A DNA stretch of 64,000 nucleotides. It comes from Dendrolimus kikuchii. Taxonomy: Eukaryota > Arthropoda > Insecta > Lepidoptera > Lasiocampidae. The notes under the pieces are model-generated. The model was not told the origin of the DNA, searched no databases, and saw nothing but the letters and a program-made list of their open reading frames with translations. Position 1 is the first letter of the stretch; each line of letters begins with the position of its first letter. Both the position numbers and the translations under genes were made by a program. Where the stretch lies: contig CM034391.1 of NCBI GenBank assembly GCA_019925095.2, positions 25,223,051-25,287,050 on the forward strand, in the 5' to 3' direction. Shown here one piece after another: positions 31,246 to 46,200 of the stretch.

Positions 31246-34200
31246 GTAAGAAAATTTAACACTGTAACATTTATATATAAGAATCAGGATCGGTCTGTCT
31301 GTTGCCACAAAACTCGTCGGAAAGTGGTCGGTGGATTGATCCGAAGTTTTTACACAGTTTAGTGTTTTATATAACTAGTGGTCCCCCGTGGTCGAGATTC
31401 GACCATAACAATTAATTTAAATTATAAGTTTGAACTTTATTAAGGTTCTGTTGTCAGAGACTATACTTATATAATCACAAGAGTGTATCTGTTACATGCT
31501 GGTGTTGTGATGAAGTGCATGTGCAGTGTGGGCCTTATATCTATACTCATATATATTGTCCTATCTAGTGCCATGTGTGTTGTTTTTTTCTTTTCTGTGC
31601 CTGGGTTATTAATTCTTAGGCTCTTTGTGTATCTTGGTTTGTTTGTGAAGTGTGCGTGTAATGCAATGCGGTGGTAGTGCGCGTTGATGTGAGTATGTCT
31701 GACGCCAAACGAATATTTTCAACTTAATGGTAGCTCAAAAAAAAAAATTAAGTAAACAATTTATATACGACACAAACACACAATACTTCTTTGAAACAAT
31801 TAATCTATCTTCTAAAAATGAATCCAAGAAATATATGTACGCGCATAACTTGAGAACGACTTTACCGATTTTGATGAAATTTTTGGTTATGTATTTGAGT
31901 GGGTCCCCGGATGGCTTAGATTTGCAATTGGAACCGATTGAAGGTAATCGAAGCGGGTCCGAGAATTTTATTTTTTTGCAGGATAGGACAACGTCTGACG
32001 AGACCGCTAGTATTATATAATACAGTGTTTTGAAAATAAAACTGCAGGGCACAACTTTTTATAACAATTCTTTTACTGTTAAGGCTATGCAGCTATGGAA
32101 CGCGCTTCCTGTTACAATCAGACAAGCAAAATCGCTAGCGATATTTAAAACTATGATCAAAAAATACTACCTGTCGTTGGAATATGATATTTAAATTCAC
32201 TTATAAACATTTATATATTTTGTAGATATGTATTTGTATGGTATGTATATTAAGTATATATCTATGTAATATATAAAATTTCTGCATATATATAAATATA
32301 TCATTTATGTATTTATTATTAAAATGTAAGTAGTTGTACTATATGTTACGTATACCACCATCGCCATTATCATCTCAATTCATTCCTGGGGTTATCTGGA
32401 AGAGATCGCTTTTTAGCGATAAGACCGCCCTTTGTACATAATTACATATAATTTTAGTCTTTAAGTTCATGTTTGTATTGGTGTACAATAAAGAGTTATC
32501 TATCTATCATTACTCCTCAAGTTCCCTCCAAAAAAAGCACTTAATACAACCAATAACAAGGATGTTTTTGTTCTCCTTAAGCGGTTTCTTTTAAGAAAAC
32601 ACTCCCGCAAATTGCGAAAGAGCAATTTCAGTTCGTCCTTGGATTTACGTTTCATTAACCTTCAATCTATTTTTCTAATTAATTTTACTGTTAAATGTTT
32701 TCAGGATTGCTTGGAGAATTAAAAAAAAAACGTAACTTTTACTAATTAAAAATAACCAATGATGCAATTAAGAGGAATAAAACAAGATGAGTTTAGGCTG
32801 ACACAGAATTATATAAACATAACTAGAATATTTACAAGCAGTCTTGAGTAGCGGTGTGTAACTCCTGAGTGAGTAACTCAAAAGATGTATATCCGACGCG
32901 AAGAGTGATTAGATCTGTATATCACTTGCGTTCAAAATGTGTCTTTATATCTTTAACTCTTTAGTTCATTCCTGTTCCATACGATGACTATAGATCCGAA
33001 TGAGAAGAAACTAGACTAGAAAGAAAAGAGAAAGAATGATTAGCACGCGCACTGCGCAAGCGTAGTAAGTGAACGAGGAAACCGAATATAATAGCAAGCC
33101 AAAATAAATCGTAACACTATAGTTTTATGGTGTAATTTTGTTTTACATACATACATACATACATAACTTCACGCCAGTTCCCTTACGGGGTAGGCATGGA
33201 CAACAGAGCGCCATTTAGGCCCATTCTTACACACCTCACTTGCTTCTTTGACATTCATAACTCTTGTCATGCACACTCGTCTGTTCTTAAGGCTCCTGAC
33301 ATCACCCTCCGCTAGTACACGATCAATTTGATCATGGAAGGTGTGTCGTGGCCTTCCACGTCTTCTGCATCCATCCACTTTTGCATTGTATATCTGTTTA
33401 GTCATTCTTTCACCATGCATTCTTTCCACATGCCCGAACCAATAATTTTGTTTTAATGTAATTAATTTTGTTATATTTTTTCACTCTATTTTTTTATATT
33501 TTTTTCATATCAGTTTATCAGTATATCACTCACAGATAATAACTCATCTTGTCTGCAATTGACACGGACACTATTCACTGTAAAGATAAAGAGTTAAAAA
33601 TATAAAAGAGTGATATATATCTTTGTATCAAAAAGATATATATCACTCTTTTCTTCTTGGTGAGTGATTTTTCCCATGACTACCGCGTATAGGGAGGAGC
33701 GAGATGGAATGCTCCTCCGTCTCATAGGAAGATCTTCCAGCGAGGATAATGTTATTCCTTGTCTATTAGTGTTGGAAATTTGTATATATTCTTCATACGT
33801 GTCGGGAAACGTTTGCGACTTCAATTATTGCACAGCGCCATCTATTGGCTTGTAGGTGTTCCACTACATACATATATACTAATATTACATACATTTAATA
33901 AATAAATAATATAAAGTTATAATTTTGGTTGCCTGGAAGAGATCACTTTGAGTGATAAGGCCGCCTATTTTATTGCCTAGAAAATATTGTAAATATGGTT
34001 GGTTTTTGTAATTGTATATTTTGGTGTGCAAAAAAGTCGTCACATCTGTCCGTCTGTCCGTTCGTTTATGTTAAGCACAACCATTTCCTCGAAAACTACC
34101 TAGTCTATATGGATAATATTGGCAGAAAGCTGTCTTTATGTGGCTAAGAATTTGCTGTGGATCAACGAAACATCGAAATCAGCCTAGTAGTTTTTATGTG

Positions 34201-37200
34201 AATCCCGAACAAACAAACAAGAATTCTAAAAAAAATTGCATCGTGTTCTTACATACACACATACATACATAACTTCACGCCAGTTCCCTTGCGGGGTAGG
34301 CACGAACAACAGAGCGCCATTCAGGCTTATTCTTACACACCTCACTTGCTTCTTTGACATTCATTGCTCTCGTCATGCACGCTCGTCTGTTCTTAAGGCT
34401 CCTGACATCACCTTCTGCTAGTACACGATCAATTTGATCATGGAAGGTGTGTCGTGGCCTTCCACGACTTCTGCATCCATCCACTTTTGCATTGTATATC
34501 TGTTTAGTCATTCATCGTGTTCTTCATTGTTTATATGGTCTATTCCAGTTGCTTTATTTTAAGTAGCCTCAATGTACAAAGACGGTAAGTTTAGAATTTT
34601 ATTTTATTATAGATTTTCGAATATCGAACGTCTGCTATGTTTTTTTTTAATGTTCGCCGCCATTTTATTACATAGTGGCAAGACATTATTGCAGCACTGC
34701 ACGAATGCTTTCAGCCACGGTGTTGCTATTGGCTTCTAAAAATAAAAGATTAATTTCCTATAAGGTCGTGTGCAAGCATCGGTTTAATCTGCACTGTGTA
34801 TGGCGTTGCGGATGTACGAAAGCTATACGAAGATTTTTTTTTATTGCAGGAGCTCAACAGACAGGCAGACGGCCCACTTGATGGCAAGCGGTTACCATCG
34901 CCTATGGACATTTGCACCACCAAAGTTGCTACAAATGCGCTGCTGCTCTCTTAAGGGAAACTGGAATCTGATCACTAATGCCGGACATACTTTAGATCAG
35001 GGGTTTAGTCGCCTCTTACGACAGGCCGCCTGGCCGCAGGAAATTGTATTCTTTCTCCGTTCCTGCACGGATAGAATTAATGATTTATTGAAATAGTAGA
35101 AGTCGTAGTAGCGTAATACGTTCCAAATTCAAAAGGCGCGGATTCAATCGTGGCTGGAACGCATGCACCACTTAGGCAGTTTTCTGACCTAATGTGCGTA
35201 TTGTTACAATAACCACGTACTAACAACGGTGAAGAAAAACATCGTGATGCAACCTGCACATCGAGGTAACCGATGTGTCTAACCTGCCAAGCCGCCTTGG
35301 ACTAGCATGGCGGGTATGCTGTCCGTTCCGTCTATAACGGGAGGCCCGAGCCCAGCAGTGGGACATTTATGGGCTGATATTATTGTATACTCATTGACAC
35401 TTGACATCTTCGTCTTCCGTGATCACGGCTACTGAAAAGTGGCCGAAACGTCGGAATAATAAAAATCAAATATTGTAAATTTCCGAGCTTGAAACCGTTA
35501 AAGCATTGTTTTTAAGTAAAAACTAGCTTTACCCGCGACTTCCATTATATTTATTATTATTGTTGCGGACAGAGAGCACCCCCCTGACCCGCCCACCGGA
35601 GCACATCTACTCTCCGCGCCCCGCATACCGCCGACGCCCATAGCTGGCGCAACTAGCAACTAGGCGTCGGACGGAATGCGGGATATAGGAGCCTGAATCC
35701 TAAACAACTTTAATTCAGCCATTCATATATTGTACTCAACTGTCTTGCATACTTTTTTCTACTCATTAAATTGTATATTTATAATTTAATAATAGAAGGC
35801 CCAGCTTGCCATACACAACGCGGTGCTGGTACCTACGCTCACGTATGGAAGAGAGAGCATGAAAGTAAAGTAAACGCGGTCGAGATGCGAGCACTGCGCA
35901 AAATCTGCGGAGTGACGCTCGCGAACCGCGTTCGTAATACCGAAGTAAGAAAGAGAGTTGGTCTGAAAGAGAGTGTCGGGGTGAAGGTAAGGAAAGGAAT
36001 GCTCCGGTGGTTCGGGCATGTGGAAAGAATGCACGATGAAAGAATGGCTAAACAGATATACAATGCAAAAGTGGATGGATGCAGAAGTCGTGGAAGGCCA
36101 CGACACGCCTTCCATGATCAAATTGATCGTGTACTAGCAGAAGGTGATGTCAGGAGCCTTAAGAACAGACGAGCGTGCATGACAAGAGTTATGAATGTCA
36201 AAGAAGCAAGTGAGGTGTGTAAGAATAAGTCTAAATGGCGCTCTGTTGTTCGTGCCTACCCCGCAAGGGAACTGGCGTGAAGTTATGTATGTATGTATGT
36301 ATGTCATAATAATCATACAGTCCATTATTACATCGAGTTTTAATTTCCAAAAACAAGAAGCAACTGCCACCAATAATTATATTTATATAGATACCTTCTC
36401 CAAATACAATTATACATTCCACTAACACTTGCAGCCATATAGACTATAACGTACTAACATAAGCAATTCTGTTCAAGCCAAACCATTTTCAAGCCGTCAC
36501 CAGTGGAGTTTTGACGTGCTTTTACAATTCATTCTGCGTTTGACTACATCTCTGTGTTTCAAGTATTAAGGTCTGTTTTGCTTTGTATCTACGTGTGTTA
36601 GATTGTAATGTGGTTATTATGATTGGTAGATTTGTAATGTGTGTGATATGGGTAGGGAAGTCAATCAAAGTCAAAACGTTGGAGCACTGAATGACTATTT
36701 GTAATTTTTGTCCCTTATGGTGGGGCCGCACCTGTGATGATATTACAGATTAGTGATGTGCCGGATATGCGTATCCGCGGATATCTGAAGGAGAAGAACG
36801 ATACGTAAACTTACCTATATTCCATACTTTGCGGCGTATCTTGATGGATCTTTTACATTATTAAGTTTCAATATTGTTGCGGCCAAAGAGCACCTTCCTG
36901 ACCCGCCCGCCGGAGCACACCTCTCCGCGTCCCGCATACCGCCGACGCCCTAAGCTCGCACAATTAGCAGCTAGCCGTCGGACGGAACGTGGGATAAATA
37001 AGCGGTTTGGAGACCGAAAAAAAGGCATTAAACCACTCTCACTCGACTCTTTCGGACAATTACTTGGCCATTCCAATACGTACTTCTTTTATGTATAAAT
37101 TAATTTATGTAAATAGTTTAATAATAATCATATAGTCCAGTCTATACCGAGTTTCATTTCTGGAAGAAGCAACTGCCGCCAATAAATATATAGATGAAAT

Positions 37201-40200
37201 TCTATATACAAGTAATTAGATAGCAATGAAACATTAAATTCCATTCGGATAATTTTTTGATTTTTTTAAATCATTCAGCAACCTTATGTTACGAATATGT
37301 ATTGCAGTGAGTTACTAATAGTACGCACCTCGAAGGTACTAAATCAACTATATAATGAGACCAATCACAATCTTTATGATAAGCTTATTAAATTAATGAA
37401 ATATTTAAAATAATAATAGAAAGTTATATAATAAGTATTAATTAAGTCAATATTATAATGGGAAGAATAATAAAAAAAAACAGTGACAACATGGTCGCGC
37501 CGACCTTGACGGAGTAGGAAATTCTTACTAAAAATTAGTAAGAAGGTTGAGCTCCGTATTCCTATTCGCGGATCTAGACACCAACGATACGTATTGGTAC
37601 CCGCATTTTTTTTTTATATTGAATAGGTTCGCGTTTGACTGACATTGCACCTGACGTCAGGCAGAAATGCAGTCTAAGGTGGAGCACGCTTACCTAGAAG
37701 ATACCTGTTGACGCGAGACTTAAAGACGCCTAGATTATATTTTTCAGGAAAAACAGACGACGGTAAAGAATTCCACTCTTCAGCGGTGCATATGATGAAA
37801 GAGGAAGCATAGCGTTTCGTCCGCTTCGTTGGTATTACCACCATATACCGTATTTGCGGATATACATTTTTAGCGATCCGGCACATCTCTATTACAGATA
37901 TAGGCCGTTAAGTCTATCACGCAGATATATAATTATGGCGATGGGTTATCATCATCCGAGAGTTAAATCCCTGCTGCATTCCGAGCGTTCACTCCGACGC
38001 CCAGGGTCTGCTTCCTTATTTTTTGTACTCCACTTCGCGCGGTCCTCAGCATCCCATGTTTTGAAACCATTGGTATGCATGTCATCCTACACAACGTCAA
38101 GCCAACATTTCTTGGGCCTTCCCATTTGTTCCCCACATAATTAGCCGGTCTCCGTAAAACGTGGCCGTACCAGCGTAAGCGACACTTTGCAGTTTGTCTG
38201 CTATGTCACGGACATGAAGACTGCCGTGGATGCGGGAGTTTCTGACACGATCATTCCGCGTCACACCACACATCCATCGCAATATATTCATCTCCGTGAC
38301 ACGCAGCTCTTGCTTGTGTCGCTCAAGTACAGGCCACGCTTCACTGCCATACAAAGGACAGGTGTAGTGATGGATTTATAGACTTGTCCTTTTAATTTAA
38401 TTGGCATTTTGGGGTCACAAATGACACCTGTCACCTCACGCCACTTGGCCCAAGTTGCTGTGATACGGGCCTTGACGTCGTGGTCGATATCCCCAGCGAT
38501 GGGTGTACTAACAAACTATTCGATAATGGCGTTATTTTTACAAGCTTTTATTTAACTTGCAATGGATGTACCTATGTATGTATGTAAGTATTTATGTAAG
38601 TATGTATGTATGTTCGGGTGGAATCCTGGTTTCCGATTGAGCTGAAATTTTGCACACATATCTACATCGCGTGACAGTGCAATAATGTGGTACCATGGAG
38701 CTGATCTGATGATGGAGTCGGAAGGTGGCCATAGGAACTCCTGTACTAAACAAGATAGACCCGTCGTGTTTGAGCTCGTTTTACTTGTCTTGGCTAGCAC
38801 TATGCTGCTACATGATATCCAGGGTCTCAAAAGCTTGTATTTAAAATCCTTTTTAAAAAAGCTTATTAACGATTTAAATAAGACGCATTCGGCCACAGTC
38901 ATATGTTTATAGCCGGCGCCAGATACAGCTTCAAGCATTAGAACACTTCTTTGATTGTTATGTGTGGCAAGGGACTTGGACTACGTGTTTAAAGTTTGAA
39001 CAAATATTTGCAATTGGCCATGCGGTATCGGTGTTTTCGCGCACATCAAAGTGTTCAAAGTTGATGATTCAAGTTCAAAGTTGATATTGTGACATTTTCA
39101 CTTGTTTTGTTTTTGCGCATGAGTAACTCTTAGAATTTAGATCCTAAGTATAGATAAGAATAATTATATTATTTTATATATATTTAATAAGTATAATTTC
39201 ACGTTATTTGATAGGATGCAGCACGGGAGTAATGAAGTACCACCGCCGCCTTTTGAAGGTACTTTTTACTATGTATGCTTATTTCTAAACTAAGATTTTT
39301 GGCAACACCAACATAAAATAATTTTATTTTAAACTTGCAACACTTTTGTTCCTTTTTCTGTATTCTTCCGATTTGGTACAGTGCATTCATTATATAAAAG
39401 TGATTTATTACAAGTTTTCACCACTAAGAGTCCTTAACTTCTACACCTACATCGACCAGGGTACCCTACCACACCATCAGCGTAGAACGAAATACTATAT
39501 TATATGTGGGACGAGCTGCGCACAAAGTTTAGCTCTCCTCGACTTAGTTCGTAATGAATTGATATTAAAAAAAATTATCACCAACTTCAATCTTATTTTT
39601 CCGTATGACGATACACTAAATATAGTTAAAAATAAACGTAATAGTATATAATAACTAATTTATAATAATACTATTTACATAAGAACAGACGAGCGTGCAT
39701 GACAAGAGTTATGAATGTCAAAGAGGCAAGTGAGGTGTGTAAGAATAAGCCTAAATGGCGCTCTGTTTTTTGTGCCTACCCCGCAAGGGAACTGGCGTGA
39801 AGTTATGTATGTATGTATGTATGTATGTATGTACTATTTACATATAAAACTCCTGCCTTAAAAAAATGTTGAACCCGATTGCAGCGCCACCTACCAGGTC
39901 CAATAGTGAATCTATGGCTAAACCATCCGAGGACCCATTCGAACACACCCAAGAAAAACATTGAAATTGGTCGGGTTTAGGAGAAGTCCAGTGACATATA
40001 CACTAATTTTAGAACTTTGCATATCTTCTAATGCATAAAAATTGTCACGGTGTTTTTATGGTCGAACTCCTCCGAAACGGATTAACCGATTTTAATGTTT
40101 TTTTTAGTAGGTATGAGAACAGGTCGTAAAGTAATTTTCACCCTCCTTTATAGTGTTTTTTTAAGTGAAACTTCTATATAGACGGGGTCTTAAGATTTTT

Positions 40201-43200
40201 CTGTCACGAAAAAGCGTCACGGCCGCGTGTTCTAATACTTACATTTTTAAACTCGTGATATCTTTCGAATGGAATGTCTGAATTGAATAATTCAAAAAGT
40301 TATATAAAGGTATTGAAGCAGTCTTGAATATGGAGTAATTTATTTTGATGGGGATGAATACTAAGATACAAATAAAGAGCCTTTTCTAACGGCAGCATTT
40401 TAATTATTTTTTTAAAATACAAGAACACTTATTGTGGCATAACTATAATAGTTAGACATATGCTGTCGCGACGCTCTTTGTAAACAATGATGTGTTCTGC
40501 AAAGTCGTAGTACTTTATTTTATTCTATAATTAATAGTTTTCGCAGCGCACGCGATTTTACGTTTTTTTTTTTATGACAAGACAATGTTTGCTGGGTCAA
40601 CTAGTAAATGTAATACTAGAGTAATTTATCCGTGCAGGAATGGAGAAAGAATACAATTTCCTGCGGCCTGGCGGCCTGTTGTAAGAGGCGACTAAACAAC
40701 CCACAGCCAGGTGGTAGGGTATTTGCTCGACTGGATGGCGACCACCCCTGGTCTAGAGTATGCCGCCATAACAAGCTTGTGTTGTGTTCCGGCATTAGTG
40801 ATCAGGTTCCAGTCTCCTTTAAGAGAGCAGCAGCGCATTTGTATCACCTTTGGTGTTGCAAATGTCCATAGCCGCTTTCCATCAAGTGGGCCGTCTGCTT
40901 GTCTGCTGAACTCCTGCAATAAAAAAAAAGAGTTTATTACAACTGTGTTGAAAATACGTAATATGAACATAATCCTGGGGGACGTTAGTTCTATCGCTTC
41001 TGCCTTCAGGTCGCGTACCCGGCTATGACGCGTGTTATTCACCTCGCCTCGCTCCCCCTGCGCCACTCACTGCAGCTATCTCGATCTTGACCAGAACCAA
41101 TTAGATCAATTTGAACTACTTCAAAATTTAAACAACATATAAAACAGATTCGCTTTCCGCGTCTGTCTCTCTGTCTGTATATCGGCTAACTCCTCCTAAA
41201 CCACGCTAAGAATTTTTAAGCGATTTTCACTATCGGTTACATAATTTTTCAATCGAGGTTTATATTATATAAACTAGCTGTTGCCCCAGACATCGCTCGC
41301 AACTTTTATAAATCTAATTAAGTTTTTATGTAAGTAAACTAGGACCTTAGTTTATCTATAAAAATATTATAAAGAGGAATGATTTGTATTTGTGTATGTT
41401 TGTAATGAATATACTCAAAAATTACTGAACCGATTTCAAAAATTCTTTCACCATTACAATGCTACGTTATTCCAGATTAATATCGGCTATAATTATTACT
41501 AGAAAAAATTAGGGATCCCTACTAAAACTTCAATAATGTAACCCAAGGTGTAAAGAAAATACTGTTTAGTAGCTCCGGGGATGGTTTAAATTCACTATTA
41601 GACCCGGTAGGTGGCGCTGGAATTGGGTTATAGATTTTTATTTTTTCAGGACCGGGTAACGTCTGCCAGAATCACTAGTATTATGTAAAAAGATTAGAAT
41701 TATTTGTAACATTGTGTCCTCGCCTCTATTGCAATGAAGGCTTACGTGTCATATGTGGCGTGATTGGACGATATAGGAATGTTAAAAGCGGAATGAAGCT
41801 ATTTCCTTCCTATACATTATCATGTGTGAAGTAAATTGAATGTGGTTTGGTTAACGGCTTTGGTGTACTTTGGTGTATGGCACACGGCATTGTTCAGTCA
41901 ATAGAAACTCGCTTGCAACAGTGCAGTGTTTGAATGCAACAGTGCAGTGTTTGAATACAACAGTGCAGTGTTTGAAGTACGGTAGAGATATATTTAACGA
42001 AAATATAAGTTTAGAAAAATAAGAAATTTTAAAAAGCGGCGTTTTTTTTATTGCAAGAGTTCAGCAGACAGGCAGACGGCCTACTTGATGGATAGCGGTC
42101 ACGTCGCTTATGGATATTTAAAACACCAAAGGTGCTACAAGTTGTTATTGCGGCATACTCTAGACCAGGGGTGGTAGCCATCCAGACAGGCAAGTACCCT
42201 ACCACCTGGCTGTGGGTTGTTAAGTCGCCTCCTACGACAGGCCGCCCGGCCGCAGGAAATTGTATTCTTTCCCCATGCCTGCACTTAACTTACGTGTCTG
42301 CTTTACAATTACCTGCCCATTTTTACTTACATTTTTTTTGTATATTAGGCTCATTTAAAAGTTTTTCATCTGATTTTAAATATAGTAGTCAAATAATTAA
42401 ATATAAAAATAAATTAAAATGTCATTATTGACCGTGTACATAAATAATACACGAGAAATGTTGTTAAATTGAATAAAAAATGTTTTTTTTTTATAAGCTG
42501 AATAATTAAACTTATTTAGCTTATTAAAAAAACATATTAAATCTATAACAATTGTACTGCAATTTATAATTTTCAAATAAGTCATTTTCATAAGACATTT
42601 TACATCGTCTACTAAGTTATCTCTTTTTGTACTTTGTTCATAACTAAGTTTAACTAATGTTCTGAAGTTTGTTCAAGCGGATAAAGATTTTTACTGTACA
42701 TAGTGAATTGAGTTTAAGTTTAAGAATTTACTTTGACAGGTGCATTAGAAATTATTAAATATCTCTCTTGTATTATCTTAAATATTTTCATACATTACAT
42801 TTTGAAGAAATATTGTTGCAACGAGTGTGGCCCATTATACACGAAATACTTTAAAATTATCACGATATAAAAATTGAAAATTAATTAATTATATTTGGTT
42901 CAACGTGTCCCAAGTGTCTTTTTGATAATAGTATGTGCTACATCACTGACACAGAATAATTTATAGCTAGACCATCCGTTCTCAAAGTGGGCGATAACGC
43001 CCACTTGTGGGCGCTGCAGGCCTAAAGAGGGTAAGAGACCTAGAAAAAAATGGGGGCGTTGTGTAGAGGCAAAACAGCATCAGATTCATCCTTCACATTA
43101 GTTTTTATATAAGAATCGATTATGTTTGTTTTATTTTGAATAAAAGATTCTCTGTCTGAATACTATAAAGTTGCGTTTCAATAATCATTCTCATTGGCAG

Positions 43201-46200
43201 GTGTAGCCCGTAAGAGTTAACTTGATACCTCAGCGCCATTGTGTACTACCTACTGCGCTTAGGTCTCAAGTTAACTCTTGTGGGCTATAGTAAAAGTCTC
43301 GTTTAGAATGAATGTTTAATCTCCGCTAATACAGCTCACAATAATCAATTAATTTAATTTGACGTTATAGTGGTTTTTAAGTAAGTGAAAAAATGGGGGC
43401 GCTAAAAAATATTTTTTTCTCAGAGTGGGCAGTATACAAAATAAGTTTGGGAACCACTGAGCTAGACAGTTAGCAAGCTTAAAACTGAGTAGTCCATGTA
43501 GCACCTACATCACACAAAATCTGTCAATAACAAAATATTCGGAAAATTTCCGTGCAGGAACGGAGGAAGAATAAAATTTCCTGCGGTCGGCCTGTCGTAA
43601 GAGGCGACAAAACAACTCCAAGCCAGATGGTAGGGTATTTGCCCCTGGTCTAAAATATACCGCCATAACAACCTTGAGTTGTGTTCTCCCATTAATGGCC
43701 AGGCTCCAGTTTCCGTTTAGAGAGCGTCAGAACAGTACCAGCTTTGGTGTGATAAATGTCCATAGGCGATTGTAACCACTTTCCATCAAGCCGTCTGCCT
43801 GTCTACTGAACTCATGCAATATAAAAAACGCACTTCGACGCTATTGGCTACCTATTCCAAAATTGATTACATATTTTAAAATTGGCTTCTTTTAGGCTTC
43901 ACTCTGAGAGCTTGGGACTTCGTCTGCTTTGTCCGAGACTACATAATTAAATTAACGACCTTGGCTTTAAAAATTCTCTACCATTTCATTTTTAAGTACG
44001 TTTCATAAAAAAAGTTTCTAATTGTATATTAGCGTTGTAGTGTCATTCAAAACTTTGTCAAAAACCTTGTTACCTAGTTCAATTTAAACAAGTCCGGAGT
44101 CGGGACCCTTGTTATTTCCAAGTGGAGTCAAAGTACTTGAAGCACGTCATTATCTGGACAGTGGAACGACATCATACTCTTCAAATTTTATACTAACCTG
44201 TTTTATTTGAGTATTTAGACGCAAAATTCTAAGTATATCAATGATGAGAAAGAGTGTTCTTGGAACATCGCAGGAAGAGTTTTATGGTATGTCTGAATAC
44301 ATTGTATTTATGTTTTCTTTTAAACTTGATTATACAATTTTTGGCATCCTAAAGTATATGGCAGCTTATATGTATTTGTAGGAAATGTCATGAAACTAGT
44401 TGCAGTAATTACTCATACAATACATACATACATACATAACTTCACGCCAGTTCCCTTGCGGGGTAGGCACGAACAACAGAGCGCCATTTAGGCTTATTCT
44501 TACGCACCTCACTTGCTTTTTAGACATTCATAACTCTTGTCATGCACGCTCGTCTGTTCTTAAGGCTTCTGATATCACCTTCTGCTAGTACACGATCAAT
44601 TTGATCATGGAAGGTGTGTCGTGGCCTTCCACGACTTCTGCATCCATCCACTTTTGCATTGTATATCTGTTTAGTCATTCTTTCATCATGCATTCTTTCC
44701 ACATGCCCGAATCACCGGAGCATTCCTTTCCTTACCTTCACCCGGACTCTCTCTTTCAGACCAACTCTCTTTCTTACTTTGGTATTACGAACGCGGTCCG
44801 CGAGCGTCACTCGGCAGATTTTGCGCAGTGCTCGCATCTCGACCGTGTTTACTCTACTTTCGTGCTCTCTCTTCTATACGTGAGCGTAGGTACCAGCACC
44901 GCGTGGTGTATGGCAAACTGGGCCTTCTGGCTGACAATAATGCCATAATTTAATAAATTACATGAAACTGAAATAAATTAAATGGTAGGGCATTTGCACG
45001 TCTGGATGGGTTCCCTTGGTCTAGAGTATGCAGCCATAACAACTTTGATTTGTGTTCTGGCATTAGTGACCAGGTTCCAGTCTCCCTTAAGAGAGCAGCA
45101 GCGCATTTGTGGCACCTTTGGTGTTGCAAATGTCCATAGGCGATGGTAATCGCTTTCCACTCAGTGGGTCGTCGTCCTGTCTGCTGAGCTCCTGCAATAA
45201 AAAAAATAAAAAAAATACGAGTCTTGACTTCTCGACTCATCAATATATGCCAAATTATCTTCGAAAGTAGTTGTTTCCTCATCAGATTATAAGCCTCGGC
45301 GAAAGGCTCTCGTGCGACGACCGCGTAACGTCCTCACGGACAGGGTCGACGTTGTTAGAAAACGGTTGGCCCGGATCGGCCCGCCCGCGGTTAGGATGGC
45401 AGGCTGGCAGGCACCGACAGACAGACACAGATGGAGGCGTCTCAGACGCCGCCAATCATAATCTCTACACGTCCCCGCGAGGGATGCCAGGAGACATAGC
45501 CCCCCCATAGGATAGACTAGGCGTGTTGCTGGGAAGTTTCTTTCACCGTTTCTTCTCTCCCAGTCACAACACGCTGTGAAACAGCAGTAAGATATCGTAG
45601 GCCGCTGATCCCGGTCCCCCAGGATCCTTCCCCTCGGGCTTTATATTACCCGTCGCCCGTTCTCAATTAGTACATAGTGTCGCCCTCTAGTCGGTATAGT
45701 TAGATTCTCCCTTTCATGGTAACAGTCCAGCCGAGGTAATTTTCCCCCCGGTAACCACGGTAAAGTTGTGAGGTCTTTAGACCAACAACATAAAGTCAAG
45801 TCCATTAACAAAAAAACTAGTTGTTTTTTTAATACGTTTAAACAATTCCATCAAAAAGTCAAATTACCCAAAATTATTTTTTACTTTACTTACTATACGT
45901 ATTGCCATGTTGTCTGAAAAAAATCGCTTTATAGTGATAAGCGATTCAAGCAAACACACAAACAAACTCTTCAGCTTTATATATAAGTACTGACTTCCTC
46001 CGCGTGGAATAGTTAATCCCCCCCCCCCCCACCGATTTTGAAACATTGGTGCTCCGCTCCTATTGGTTTTAGCGTGATGATATATAGCCTATAGCGTTCC
46101 TTGAAAAATAGGCTATCTAATACTGAAAGAATTTTTCAAATCAGACTAGTAGTTCCTGAGATTAGCGCGTTCAAAGAAACAAACTCTTCAGCTTTATATA

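Noticed and set aside
33148..34512. CRISPR-like repeated units
   Set aside because: The recurring units are retroelement 3' ends with microsatellite tails and irregular spacing in a eukaryotic genome.
39346..39651. 101-codon ORF as a gene or an exon
   Set aside because: AT-biased composition, no splice borders fitting the gene's phases and no domain.
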